From positions 1 to 18,832 of the forward strand of contig JAUXSZ010000260.1 in the NCBI GenBank assembly GCA_030679635.1: DNA of 18,832 bases, read 5' to 3'. A model generated the notes under the pieces. It was given only the letters and a program-made list of their open reading frames with translations, searched no databases and was not told the origin of the DNA. Shown here one piece after another: positions 6,701 through 14,320 of the stretch (the stretch's first letter is position 1; every line of letters begins with the position of its first letter). Made by a program: the position numbers and the translations under genes. The DNA comes from Sulfuricurvum sp. Its GTDB lineage: Bacteria > Campylobacterota > Campylobacteria > Campylobacterales > Sulfurimonadaceae.

Positions 6701-6999
6701 AAATGGATGTTTTCGGGGGCGAATTCCTCACAGACGGCGGTGAGATCGGCGGTGTGGCGTAGGTTATCCTCCCACATCCGATGGGCTTTGTGTTTTTCAA
6801 AAGAGCATTCCAGAGGGGCTATATTGATTCCCCTCCACCCTTTTTCATAAAATAAGGCGGTTACGGAGTCGATCAGAGGATCGGACGCCCCGACATCGAT
6901 GTAAAATCCGTGTTGAACATCGCTAAGAGCACGTGAAAGCATAATGTCTTCCGCATTTTTTGCGTACGAGATGACTCTCTTTGTGGTTTCTTTTTCCAT
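3715..6999 (-). CDS. Degenerate FkbM-domain / coiled coil / double GT4 glycosyltransferase
   Basis: The 1094-residue protein is large and modular. Residues ~1-175 are an FkbM-type methyltransferase domain (VISYAKNAEDIMLSRAL, GFYIDVGASDP, FYEKGWRGINI), shorter than usual and altered at key places (INIAPLE for INIEP; KINEDE for the usual KIDVEG), so it is probably inactive. A charged coiled coil (~185-225) ends in SLSWRTTYPLR (~227-237). GT4 domain 1 (~308-690) begins PRLVFISPLPPAKSGIADYS and has RGETSAAAFDAL (~600-611). GT4 domain 2 (~720-1094) has RTGIQRVVRSI, GTIEPRKGH (~932-940) and the EX7E motif EGFGLPLIEAA. Two retaining activities on one chain suit synthesis of a repeating disaccharide. 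A longer frame begins at 7104, but ATG 6999 has GGGAGG upstream and lies 14 nt after the methyltransferase stop. It is the last gene of the operon. Confidence 0.88.
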   Translation of the reverse strand: MEKETTKRVISYAKNAEDIMLSRALSDVQHGFYIDVGASDPLIDSVTALFYEKGWRGINIAPLECSFEKHKAHRMWEDNLRHTADLTAVCEEFAPENIHFLKINEDEKGLLKRLDFTRYRPWIILLGGPIETLEGYTSVYFDGITRFYLADEHADRAVYFETPVNILDHFVRYDESIVLHRAQEQHLHWEQAAKKLKKELIKAKQDHKKAHEAHQNLNHQLHLMSHSLSWRTTYPLRIAANMGRRLTNIRGIAAKLKPLLAFSPYLMRLAYTLRDTIKTAPAAAPSPLMERILADRANFLPSDPSGKPRLVFISPLPPAKSGIADYSVRLLGVLREYYSLVVVCENGAFVEPLPFPVTYLSAQDHLMHGSALDRHLYHFGNSHHHLWMLPLLQRFAGTVVLHDLFLGGLYHSLVRQNPTATMERHLFIDHGVEALRYLWDHGLQETLIRYPLNQSLIALCDRVLVHSDYSLSRLNAPHRSIIPFPKEVPSHPLTRAEAKTALGFREDDFVVCSFGFIGSTKCSRELLLAWKESSLSSDTLSHLVFVGELPTNGYADDLLELKTSLPQGSTVTFTGYCTAQRYEEYLCASDLIVQLRRSSRGETSAAAFDALSYGRPLLVNANGTMAEFPEEILIRIPDEFTLTELSQALDAIFQRAPLRERVGELAQEYIKTAHDPHTVARLYHRAIEEGYESGSFSPYRKVLQQGDTANLIPLLAPKYPPRIFVDVSDVASHDLRTGIQRVVRSIFRYLLSAPCAYRIEPVRLIGNRYVHAHTFMHAWMDGEIPLLSEEAVEMGEGDIFLGLDLYVGHIAQNPQIFEQMRSRGVKIHFVVYDILPIRYPSFFPSETYPQFLGWLETITRYCDTLSCISQSVAQDVSQWVESHPQPRTAPLRITSFPLGADLQNSSPTQGITAQQQQMLSSLTEAPIILMVGTIEPRKGHAQALAAMEILWDAGEEIQLVIVGKKGWKVEELIQKIETHPRKNKSLFWFYGASDELLDTLYARSSLLLAASYGEGFGLPLIEAAQHSIPLLVRDIPVFREVAGEHAEYFHGDTEEQLCVAIREYLANPSLTQSGSLPITSWETSARKLLSILEE

Positions 7000-7013
7000 A
7001 CGTCCCTCCCTCA

Positions 7014-7964
7014 TCATTTTGCCCTTTTTTCTGCGGGGTCCATCCATTTTTTTACCCTTCTGGCGAAGGTACCCAAACCCCGTATCGGCGCTGTCAATTT
7101 CCATGAACGGCTGTGAAGGAGTGACTCCAAGCTTCTTTGGGTATCCTCACTCAGGATACGGGCTTGGCGTGCCTCTTGGAGTGCCTCTTCAACCTGAGCA
7201 ACCCTACTTTGCATACGGGCAAACCGCTGATCGTATCGGCTGACGAGCTCTTCGAGACCCAGACCGTAATCGTGAGCAAACGGGAGATCAAAAAGGGAGA
7301 GGCTCTCTTTGGGCGCTCCTTTTTGAGCTACGATGGCGTAATCGGGGCTGACTCCGTAGAGTACCTCCATCAAATTGGGCTCGGACAACGTCAGAAGCTC
7401 CCGGTTTTCCTGAAGACGGACCAGTTTGACCCGATGAAAACCGTAATGTTCCGCAACGAAAACCAAAAGTTCCTGCGGGATAGGTTTGACGTGGGTGGGA
7501 TCGAGATAGAAACCCGACGTTGCGACCACCATATTTTCAGGATTGGGCGTTTCGAGAATGAGTATCCCCCCCGGCTTTAGCACCCTGAGCGCTTCTTGGA
7601 CCATCTGCTGCAACACCTCAAAAGGGAGATGCTCCGCGATATGGAATCCCGAAACAATGCTGATGCTCTCATCACTCAGAGAGGCCAATGCCGCAAGGGC
7701 GTCCTTTTTTTCGACGTTAAGGCTCAGACAGGTGCAGGCGTGGAGCATCCCCTCATCCAAATCGACCCCATGGGAATCAAATCCGTGCTCTGAGAGCAGC
7801 TGTAGCCACTCTCCCCGTCCGCATCCCACATCCAATGTTTTCGGATCGTCGCCTAGCTGTTTGAGCGGGAGGACAAAAGGGAGATAACTCTCCAAACGGG
7901 ATTTTATCAGGTCGCGGCTCCCTCGGTGTTTTTCCTCGAAAGAGCGGTAAAAAGTATCAAGCAT
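7014..7964 (-). CDS. SAM-dependent methyltransferase with C-terminal coiled coil (WbdD-like chain-cap candidate)
   Basis: The 316-residue cytoplasmic protein has a class I methyltransferase core: motif I LDVGCGRGEWL (~44-54), acidic VDLDEGM, GFHIAEHLPFEVL and LRVLKPGGILILETPNPENM. The C-terminal third (~235-285) is a long charged coiled coil ending in SRSWKLTAPIRG (~285-296) and a basic tail. Known: WbdD of E. coli O8/O9a is a methyltransferase (plus kinase) with a coiled coil that caps the O-polysaccharide and sets chain length, and capped chains are then recognised by the Wzt C-terminal domain. Here no kinase domain is present. Inferred: methylation of the non-reducing end of the glycan made by this operon. 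It starts 4 nt after the acyltransferase stop with GGAG upstream. Confidence 0.85.
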   Translation of the reverse strand: MLDTFYRSFEEKHRGSRDLIKSRLESYLPFVLPLKQLGDDPKTLDVGCGRGEWLQLLSEHGFDSHGVDLDEGMLHACTCLSLNVEKKDALAALASLSDESISIVSGFHIAEHLPFEVLQQMVQEALRVLKPGGILILETPNPENMVVATSGFYLDPTHVKPIPQELLVFVAEHYGFHRVKLVRLQENRELLTLSEPNLMEVLYGVSPDYAIVAQKGAPKESLSLFDLPFAHDYGLGLEELVSRYDQRFARMQSRVAQVEEALQEARQARILSEDTQRSLESLLHSRSWKLTAPIRGLGTFARRVKKWMDPAEKRAK

Positions 7965-7968
7965 CTAA

Positions 7969-8460
7969 TCACTCCATCAGTTTTTTAACTATTTTTGCCG
8001 GAATGCCGGCATAAAATGTATTTGCTTCTATCGTTCCCGTTGCAATCGATCCTGCACCGATAACGGCATTGTCTCCTATCTCGCATGGCCCGAGAATGAG
8101 TGCATTGGAGGCAATCCAAACTCCACGCCCTATTTTAATATCCCTCCCATCATTCGGGACACTCGTTTGACGCGCCAAATCTCTCTGATACACATCATGC
8201 GTACCTGTCAGCAGACTCACACCGTGCCCAAAAAAAGTATACTCGCCTATCGTAACTGTGCCGCATGTCGTGTTAATCAAAGCATCATTTATATGGACAC
8301 TCTTGCCCAGCACAATTTTCTCTTCATCACCCCATACTCTGTATATCTGCAATGTCTCTTTTTTGTAAAACTGACGCATTTTATGATCGATGAAATCGTT
8401 GAACAAGCGCGAATTTTTAAGGTGCAGGATGATCCACTCAAGGATTTTTTTCTTAATCAC
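7969..8460 (-). CDS. Hexapeptide-repeat O-acyltransferase (LbetaH family)
   Basis: The protein has left-handed beta-helix hexapeptide repeats (IVLGKSVHINDALI, VTIGEYTFFGHGVSL, IKIGRGVWIASNALI, CEIGDNAVIGAGSIA) and the family active-site segment LLTGTHDVY, whose His (residue 88) is the expected catalytic base. It ends with FYAGIPAKIVKKL, the usual C-terminal signature of sugar O-acetyltransferases such as the WbbJ/NodL group. GTG 8460 is preferred, giving 163 residues: it overlaps the wzt stop as GTGA. A TTG at 8499 would add 13 residues and lie deep inside wzt. The operon context suggests O-acetylation of the exported polysaccharide or its precursor; acceptor unknown. Confidence 0.85.
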   Translation of the reverse strand: MIKKKILEWIILHLKNSRLFNDFIDHKMRQFYKKETLQIYRVWGDEEKIVLGKSVHINDALINTTCGTVTIGEYTFFGHGVSLLTGTHDVYQRDLARQTSVPNDGRDIKIGRGVWIASNALILGPCEIGDNAVIGAGSIATGTIEANTFYAGIPAKIVKKLME

Positions 8461-9683
8461 TGCATATCCCTGTTTGACAACGTTTCTATATCCAACCAAG
8501 CGGTACCGATAAAATGTTTTTGTTTTGTATTCACAACATCAAAGACCAATGCCAAATCTCTCCACTCCAAGTTCCCTTCAAGGTGTGTTTTCCCCAACGC
8601 CAATGCTGTTGCAACAGAATAGGACCCCTCACCAATATTGGCATTGAATTTAAACAAATAGTCGATCACTTCATCTTTTTGTAGATTCTGATAAGTGATG
8701 CCATGATCTGACGAGTTTATTCCAAAAACGATCTGCCCTAATCTGTCTTTTATCATAAATCCCAACACCAATTCAGGTATCTCTTGATGTACTTTGACCC
8801 GTATTTTCATCTCTACGTGATCACCTACGCTGACTAATTCTACTTTTTCACCTCGGCCGTTGTAGAGTCCGATATCCTGAACCTTTGCCTCTCCCGAGCC
8901 GGAGATCGTTTGCACTTTACCGTTTTCGAGTGTGATTTGTTCGACCTGCGCGTTTTCCTTGTCGGCAATGAGGGCATTGTAAAAGTCCATGACCTCCTCG
9001 GGGTCGCCGTCTTTGATCACACGGCCCTGCTCGATCAGAATAGCACGATCGCAGATAGACTGGATGGCGCTCTTGTCGTGAGAGACAAACAGGAGCGATG
9101 TCCCCTGCTCTTTTAAGGTGCGGATACGCTCAAAGCTTTTGTGTTGGAAGTATTGGTCTCCTACGGAGAGGGCTTCGTCGATAATCAAGAGATCGGGGGT
9201 AAATGCCGTAGCGATTGCAAAAGCGAGCCGCATTTGCATACCGCTGGAGTAGATGCGGATCGGTTCCTCAAAATAGTCTCCGATTTCCGCAAAATCTCGA
9301 ATTTCGTCCATAACCGCTTCGATTTCATGGAAAGAATACCCCATCAGCGATGCCGTGTGGAGAGCATTTTCACGGCCGGTGAGCTCGGGAGAAAAACCCA
9401 TTCCCAATTCTAAAATGGCGGCGATTTTTCCATGACGCTCGATCGTCCCCTGAGTGGGGGGGATAATGCCGACAATCATTTTGAGCAGCGTACTTTTCCC
9501 TGCCCCGTTTTGCCCGACAATCGCTATCGTCTCTCCCCGCTGCATGGAAAACGTAATGTCTTGAAAAATCGTATGAAACTCTTTGGATTTGAGGGAGGGG
9601 AAAAACCATGAAGCGATACGGCGCCATTGCGACGTGTAGTGGAAATATTTTTTGGAAACCCCCGTGACGCATACAATACTCAT
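8457..9683 (-). CDS. wzt: Polysaccharide ABC exporter ATPase with C-terminal domain (Wzt)
   Basis: This 408-residue ATPase has Walker A GQNGAGKST (57-65), signature YSSGMQMRLAFA (145-156), Walker B LLIIDEAL (165-172) and the switch His in FVSHD (202). Between the Walker A and the signature lies GMGFSPELTGREN, typical of ATPases that export polysaccharide. Residues ~250-408 form an extra beta-rich domain (GLYNGRGEKVELVSVGDHVEMKI...), the Wzt C-terminal carbohydrate-binding type that in E. coli O9a recognises the capped end of the O-polysaccharide. It works with Wzm in the inner membrane to move lipid-linked glycan to the periplasm. The start overlaps the wzm stop by 4 bp (ATGA) with GGAGG upstream. 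Confidence 0.95.
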   Translation of the reverse strand: MSIVCVTGVSKKYFHYTSQWRRIASWFFPSLKSKEFHTIFQDITFSMQRGETIAIVGQNGAGKSTLLKMIVGIIPPTQGTIERHGKIAAILELGMGFSPELTGRENALHTASLMGYSFHEIEAVMDEIRDFAEIGDYFEEPIRIYSSGMQMRLAFAIATAFTPDLLIIDEALSVGDQYFQHKSFERIRTLKEQGTSLLFVSHDKSAIQSICDRAILIEQGRVIKDGDPEEVMDFYNALIADKENAQVEQITLENGKVQTISGSGEAKVQDIGLYNGRGEKVELVSVGDHVEMKIRVKVHQEIPELVLGFMIKDRLGQIVFGINSSDHGITYQNLQKDEVIDYLFKFNANIGEGSYSVATALALGKTHLEGNLEWRDLALVFDVVNTKQKHFIGTAWLDIETLSNRDMQ

Positions 9684-10468
9684 AGAACCTCCATCATTTC
9701 ATTTTTCGCTTTTGAGAGCAATCCAAACGCAATAAACAGGGCAACCAACGAAATAGAGAGTACGATCACTGCTGAGGAGAACGACGGAGGGATTTTGTAC
9801 AAAAAGACATTATGATACATCGACATCAGATGATAGAGGGGGTTAAACAAAAAGTATTGATGATACTGCTGGGGGATGATCGAAAGGGTATAGACGATCG
9901 GGGTAAACCAATATCCAAACTGGAGAAAAATCGGCATCACCTGTGCGACATCCCGTATAAAGACGTTTAAAACACCCAAAATCAATCCGACTCCCAATGC
10001 CAAAAGGGTCGTTACCAGCGTCAAAAAGGGGATCCACAGAACCATCCACCCCATCGTATGATCGAGAAAAAAGAAAATAATCATGACCGACAGCAATAAA
10101 AAGAGGTGGTTAAGCCATGCCGAACCTATCGAAATCAAGGGAAACGCCAAAATAGGGATCGACATTTTTTTAATCAAGGAGGCATTGTCCCCATACAATG
10201 TGAGGAGGCGCATCAGAATATCGGAAAAGAGTGACCACGCGGTAATCCCCGTGACCAGATAAAGGGCGTAGGCATGTGTATTGTTAATGCCGGGCAGTTT
10301 TGAGCTCATGATAGAGGAGAGGATAAAGGCAAAAATGGCGACCTGAAGCATCGGGGCGATCCCCAGCCACAACAGACCCAATTTACTCCGCGACAACCGG
10401 TTCGACAACTCATTTTTTATCGACGAGACGATGAAGAAACGGAATTTCCAAATCTTTTTCAACTCCAT
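9680..10468 (-). CDS. wzm: Polysaccharide ABC exporter permease (Wzm)
   Basis: The 262-residue inner-membrane protein has the ABC-2 polysaccharide permease pattern: a short cytoplasmic N-terminus with NELSNRLSRSKLGLLWLGIAPML, then about six membrane segments, with GVLNVFIRDVAQVMPIFLQFGYWFTPIVY before the last loop and NPLYHLMSMYHN near the end. These blocks are diagnostic of Wzm/KpsM/TagG-type exporters. ATG 10468 is preferred over an upstream start at 10537, because the stop of the preceding glycosyltransferase overlaps it by one base (TAATG), AGAGG lies upstream, and the protein then has the standard length. It pairs with the downstream wzt. Confidence 0.93.
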   Translation of the reverse strand: MELKKIWKFRFFIVSSIKNELSNRLSRSKLGLLWLGIAPMLQVAIFAFILSSIMSSKLPGINNTHAYALYLVTGITAWSLFSDILMRLLTLYGDNASLIKKMSIPILAFPLISIGSAWLNHLFLLLSVMIIFFFLDHTMGWMVLWIPFLTLVTTLLALGVGLILGVLNVFIRDVAQVMPIFLQFGYWFTPIVYTLSIIPQQYHQYFLFNPLYHLMSMYHNVFLYKIPPSFSSAVIVLSISLVALFIAFGLLSKAKNEMMEVL

Positions 10469-11652
10469 TATTGGGACCTCTTTGCATTGGAAATAGAGAC
10501 TAAAAGCTCTTGCAGCTGACGCTGCGAATCGTCCCACGTTTGGATAAAGGGGGGAGGGAGAGATTCTGACTCAGGGGGATTGAGCCGTGAATCGGACGCC
10601 ATCATCCTCCGTATTGCCGAAACAATGGAGTCTACTGAAGAAGGATCGGCATACCATGCGCAGTCTCCTCCCACTTCGGGCATTGAGCTCAATGATGACG
10701 TTATAACGGGAATACCGCTTCGGATCGCTTCGGCAACGGGCATGCCGTACCCCTCATACAAAGAGAGATAGAACAATGCGCTCGCACCATTGTATAGAGA
10801 AGGGAGATCGTCTTGGGAAACGTAACCCAACCGCAGGATCATCCGTTGCTTCTCCAACGGAGCGATCAGCGGTTCCAAGTCATCGCTCAGCCATCCCGAA
10901 GCCCCGACCAAAACCAATGGGAATTTTTCGCGCACTTCCCGCTCCAACTCTCCGTAGGCCAATACAATGTTTTTTAGATTTTTTCGCGGTTCGATCGTGG
11001 CCACGCTGAGAAAGTAGGTGGAGGGAAGCAAATACTTCTGACGTACCGGTTCGACCTCATCGTGACTGCGGGGATGAAAATCGGCTGAAGTGCCCGGAGG
11101 GATAATGGCGATTTTTTCTTTCGGTATCCCAAAAACATTCTGAATTTCATCCTGCGAGAACGTTGAAATCGTTAAAACGGATGCCGAATTTTTGAGCGCT
11201 TTTTCCAGCCCCCCCTTAAACGCGTTCACCCGGTCTACGGGGTGAAACTGCGGGTAACGGACATACGATAGATCATAGACGGTCACCATCGTCGCGCCCT
11301 CAAAATGCAAGGGGAGATAATTGGTCTCCCAGTAGACATACCCCTCAAGAGCTGCCATTTTACGGCGGTGAATCCAATGCAATGACTTACGGTACGCCGC
11401 TCGGACACCGGGGAATTGAATCAGCTTTGTGAGCCATGACGATGTCGAAGCCGATACGGAATCGGGATGTAAAAGTTTGACAATCTCCTCTTTTTGCAGC
11501 CAGCGATGATAATAAAAGCCCTGAACGTCTTTTATCTGCGGATTTTGCAATAATCGGATCAACATTTCGCGAGTATAGTGCCCGATCCCCGTCAACGGCG
11601 GACGCAAAGGTGAGAGATTGACAATAAGTGAAATGGGGGTTTCTGTATTCAT
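10468..11652 (-). CDS. GT4 family glycosyltransferase
   Basis: The 394-residue enzyme has the two-domain GT-B layout of retaining family 4 transferases. N-terminal PPLTGIGHYTREML (~18-31) carries the donor/acceptor-binding glycine loop; TVYDLSYVRYPQFHP and LTISTFSQDEI follow. The C-terminal domain has ATIEPRKNLKNIVLAY (~218-233), VLVGASGW and the EX7E motif EGYGMPVAE (Glu300 and Glu308). It resembles mannosyl- and rhamnosyltransferases of O-polysaccharide operons (WbdB/WbpY/WbpZ group). The exact sugar and linkage cannot be read here, but the nearby gmd and rmd genes suggest GDP-mannose or GDP-D-rhamnose as donor. It is the first gene of the six-gene minus-strand operon; TAAAGG precedes the ATG. 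Confidence 0.9.
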   Translation of the reverse strand: MNTETPISLIVNLSPLRPPLTGIGHYTREMLIRLLQNPQIKDVQGFYYHRWLQKEEIVKLLHPDSVSASTSSWLTKLIQFPGVRAAYRKSLHWIHRRKMAALEGYVYWETNYLPLHFEGATMVTVYDLSYVRYPQFHPVDRVNAFKGGLEKALKNSASVLTISTFSQDEIQNVFGIPKEKIAIIPPGTSADFHPRSHDEVEPVRQKYLLPSTYFLSVATIEPRKNLKNIVLAYGELEREVREKFPLVLVGASGWLSDDLEPLIAPLEKQRMILRLGYVSQDDLPSLYNGASALFYLSLYEGYGMPVAEAIRSGIPVITSSLSSMPEVGGDCAWYADPSSVDSIVSAIRRMMASDSRLNPPESESLPPPFIQTWDDSQRQLQELLVSISNAKRSQ

Positions 11653-11753
11653 TGCCTTTATTTTATCATAATAGATAGTTATAAAGAGTTTTTATACCGG
11701 TAAAAGTGTAAAATATCGGTTCTATTTGAACCGTAGTAGAAAGGGGGTTAAGC
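11653..11753. promoter_or_regulatory. Divergent promoter region between the glycan operon and the protease gene
   Basis: This 101-bp A/T-rich gap separates two divergent transcription units and must hold both promoters. Minus strand: TATGAT (11670 to 11665) and TATAAC (11683 to 11678) are possible -10 boxes for the operon. Plus strand: TAAAAT (11709-11714) is a possible -10 for the protease gene, whose GTG start is preceded by AAGGGGG (11741-11747). No -35 consensus was recognised, so exact positions are tentative. Confidence 0.35.
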
Positions 11754-13223
11754 GTGGTTTTTTCACCCGATAATCGACAAATTCTATCCTACAGCAGTGC
11801 TGCACGTGTTGCTGAAAAAACCGCCGTACAGATTCTGTCGGTTTTCCCCGACGGTTATGTTGCCCTAGGAAGCGGTACCATCACGGGGGCAAACGATGTC
11901 GTCACCGCAGCGCATGTCGTCTACAGCAGCGAGCATGGGGGAAAAGCGACCTCAACCCTCATCACCCCCCAACGGTTCGATACCCTCAAGCCTTTCGGCG
12001 CTGTCGCAGGAGTCCCCTCCAATATTCCTGAGGGATGGGTATCGAGCGAAAGCTACCCCTATGATTATGCCCTCATTACGATGTCGCGCCCCATCGGCTA
12101 TTATACCGGCTGGGTCGATCTTGGGATTGTCAATACGTACAATGCTTCGCAGCTGACCCAAAGCTATGGATATGCCGGAGACCTCAGAGCCGGAAACTCC
12201 CTCATCTATACACCGGGAAGCGAGGGGGTTTTGTATGGAAATATACTCCGTTATTATGGGACGATGGACGCTGCAGGGGGTCAAAGCGGGAGCGGCATTT
12301 TATCCCAAGGCCCTGCCCCTACCCTCATCGGTCTTGTATCGCATGAAGACATTACCTATAACTATAACGGCATTCTCGCCATGACGCATAGCGTACGGAC
12401 GGAACTCTCTTCATGGATGCAAAGCAATGACACTGCACTATCTCCACCCATCATCAGCGATGCTCCTCGAGACACCGTCGATACCCTCACACTCTTTTAT
12501 TACGCTTTTTTGAATCGCGATCCTGACACACAAGGGCTCAATTATTGGGTTCAAACGGTTTTATCTGGGACACACATCGAGAGCGTGGCTACTTCGTTTT
12601 TTAACTCAACCGAATTTTCATCCTCGTCCGTCGCTTCACTCTCTAACCCCCTCTTTACCGATTATCTCTACAGCCATATTTTGGGGCGAAGTGCCGACCG
12701 TGCAGGACACGATTTTTGGGTACATGCTCTGGAACAAGGAGCCTTGCGCAGTGCATTGGCCTCCTCATTTTCCCAAAGCAAAGAGTATTATGAAGCGCAC
12801 CGCCTCGATCTCTATGAGATTTGGCATCGTCACTACAACGATTTTGCGCTCGAAGCGTACGGAACAAACGAAAATGAAATTTTGGTTGCTGCCCAAGGGG
12901 AGAGTATGCTGTTTGGAGATGGGGGAAACGACACCCTCAACGGAGGCGTTTTGGACGATTATCTGTGGGGCGGAAAAGGAAATGATCTCCTTACGGGGGG
13001 GGAAGGGAGAGATTTTTTTGCCTGGGATGCAGCCGAAGGTATCGATACGATCACCGATTTTAATACCGCACAAGATACTCTTCGGTTGCGCTCGGACTTT
13101 AGCTGGAGCTGGGGAAGCTCCTCTCAAGGGTGGCTAGTGCTGCGTACTGCGGACGGCGAAGGGGTAGTTTTAACCGGAATTTCCCCCGATCAAAGCAATC
13201 TTATAACGATTATTCATGGATAA
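11754..13223 (+). CDS. Secreted trypsin-like serine protease with DUF4214 and RTX repeats
   Basis: This 489-residue protein starts at GTG with AAGGGGG upstream. Residues ~25-225 are a chymotrypsin-fold domain with a visible triad: His54 in VTAAHVV, Asp104 in YDYALITM and Ser178 in GGQSGSGI. Residues ~242-345 are a DUF4214 module with two half-repeats (YAFLNRDPDTQGLNYW and SHILGRSADRAGHDFW). Residues ~385-440 hold RTX nonapeptides (LFGDGGNDTLNGG, WGGKGNDLLTGGEGRDFF) that bind calcium, then a short C-terminal beta region. There is no Sec signal peptide. Together this indicates type I secretion and folding outside the cell on calcium binding. It is divergent from the glycan operon and shares DUF4214 with the protein at 1-1508, so the substrate may be a surface protein (inference). 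Confidence 0.87.
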   Translation: MVFSPDNRQILSYSSAARVAEKTAVQILSVFPDGYVALGSGTITGANDVVTAAHVVYSSEHGGKATSTLITPQRFDTLKPFGAVAGVPSNIPEGWVSSESYPYDYALITMSRPIGYYTGWVDLGIVNTYNASQLTQSYGYAGDLRAGNSLIYTPGSEGVLYGNILRYYGTMDAAGGQSGSGILSQGPAPTLIGLVSHEDITYNYNGILAMTHSVRTELSSWMQSNDTALSPPIISDAPRDTVDTLTLFYYAFLNRDPDTQGLNYWVQTVLSGTHIESVATSFFNSTEFSSSSVASLSNPLFTDYLYSHILGRSADRAGHDFWVHALEQGALRSALASSFSQSKEYYEAHRLDLYEIWHRHYNDFALEAYGTNENEILVAAQGESMLFGDGGNDTLNGGVLDDYLWGGKGNDLLTGGEGRDFFAWDAAEGIDTITDFNTAQDTLRLRSDFSWSWGSSSQGWLVLRTADGEGVVLTGISPDQSNLITIIHG

Positions 13224-13246
13224 TCATACCTTTTTAACCTCCCTGT

Positions 13247-13255
13247 TGGTATAAT
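13247..13255 (+). promoter_or_regulatory. Extended -10 promoter of the gmd-rmd-sugar transferase operon
   Basis: TGGTATAAT is a perfect extended -10 element (TGn plus TATAAT), 31 bp upstream of the gmd start codon. The -35 region has no TTGACA match, which an extended -10 can compensate for. GAGGA at 13274-13278 is the ribosome-binding site of gmd. Confidence 0.6.
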
Positions 13256-13285
13256 TGCTTACAGTGTAATTATGAGGATTAATAG

Positions 13286-14320
13286 GTGAAAAAAGCAATT
13301 ATTACAGGGATCACAGGTCAGGACGGCGCTTATCTAGCAGAGTTATTATTGGAAAAAGGGTACGATGTTTACGGAACCTTTCGACGAACGAGTTCGGTCA
13401 ACTTTTGGCGGATTGAAGAGCTTGGAATCGAGTCTCATCCGAACTTGCATCTGGTCGAATACGATCTGACCGATCAATCCAATACGATCCGTATGCTCAT
13501 GGAAATTCAACCGGACGAAATCTACAATCTAGCGGCACAGAGCTTTGTAGGGGTTTCGTTTGACCAGCCGATTGCTACGGCCCATATTACAGGGCTGGGC
13601 CCCGTGCACCTGCTCGAAGCGATCCGAATCGTCAATCCTAAGATACGATTTTACCAAGCCAGTACGTCCGAAATGTTCGGCAAAGTACAGGAGATACCAC
13701 AAAAAGAGTCTACCCCGTTCTATCCCCGAAGTCCTTACGGTGTCGCAAAGCTCTATGCCCACTGGATGTGTATCAACTATCGTGAAAGCTATGGCATTTT
13801 TGCCGCCAGCGGTATTTTGTTCAATCATGAATCTCCGTTGCGCGGGCGTGAATTTGTCACCCGTAAAATTACCGACAGTGTTGCCAAAATATCGTTAGGA
13901 AAACTTGATGTACTGGAATTGGGCAATATTGATGCCAAACGGGACTGGGGATATGCCAAAGAGTATGTCGAGGGGATGTGGCGGATGCTTCAGGCCGATA
14001 TGCCGGACACCTATGTTCTGGCAACCAACCGAACCGAAACGGTACGCGATTTCGTTTCCATGGCGTTTAAAGCCATCGGAGTAACGCTTGAGTTCAAAGG
14101 AAGCGGAGAAAATGAAATCGGGATCGATACGGCAAGCGGCAAAACACTCGTTCGGGTCAATCCTAAATTTTACCGCCCCGCAGAAGTGGAACTTTTGATC
14201 GGTAATCCGGCAAAAGCCAAAGAGCTCCTCGGATGGGAACCGAAAACGACTCTCGAAGAGCTGTGTTCTATGATGGTCAAAGAGGATTTACGAAGGAATA
14301 CCATTGGCTTCAGCTTCTAA
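13286..14320 (+). CDS. gmd: GDP-mannose 4,6-dehydratase
   Basis: The 344-residue enzyme converts GDP-D-mannose to GDP-4-keto-6-deoxy-D-mannose with bound NADP. It is an extended short-chain dehydrogenase: Rossmann motif TGITGQDGAYLAELLL (Gly8, Gly11, Gly14), NLAAQSFVGVSF, ASTSEMFG (~125-132), catalytic Tyr151 and Lys155 in YGVAKLYAHW, and the Gmd signature FNHESPLRGREFVTRKIT. RDWGYAKEYVEGMW and VNPKFYRPAEVELLIGNPAKA complete the family pattern. The start is GTG with GAGGA about 7 nt upstream. It overlaps the reductase gene by 17 bp and is first in a three-gene operon. The product feeds GDP-D-rhamnose or another GDP-6-deoxyhexose. Confidence 0.96.
   Translation: MKKAIITGITGQDGAYLAELLLEKGYDVYGTFRRTSSVNFWRIEELGIESHPNLHLVEYDLTDQSNTIRMLMEIQPDEIYNLAAQSFVGVSFDQPIATAHITGLGPVHLLEAIRIVNPKIRFYQASTSEMFGKVQEIPQKESTPFYPRSPYGVAKLYAHWMCINYRESYGIFAASGILFNHESPLRGREFVTRKITDSVAKISLGKLDVLELGNIDAKRDWGYAKEYVEGMWRMLQADMPDTYVLATNRTETVRDFVSMAFKAIGVTLEFKGSGENEIGIDTASGKTLVRVNPKFYRPAEVELLIGNPAKAKELLGWEPKTTLEELCSMMVKEDLRRNTIGFSF

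Noticed and set aside
8461..8499. Upstream TTG start for the hexapeptide acyltransferase
   Set aside because: It would overlap wzt by 43 bp. The GTG at 8460 gives a GTGA junction like the other coupled genes of the operon and keeps the whole fold.
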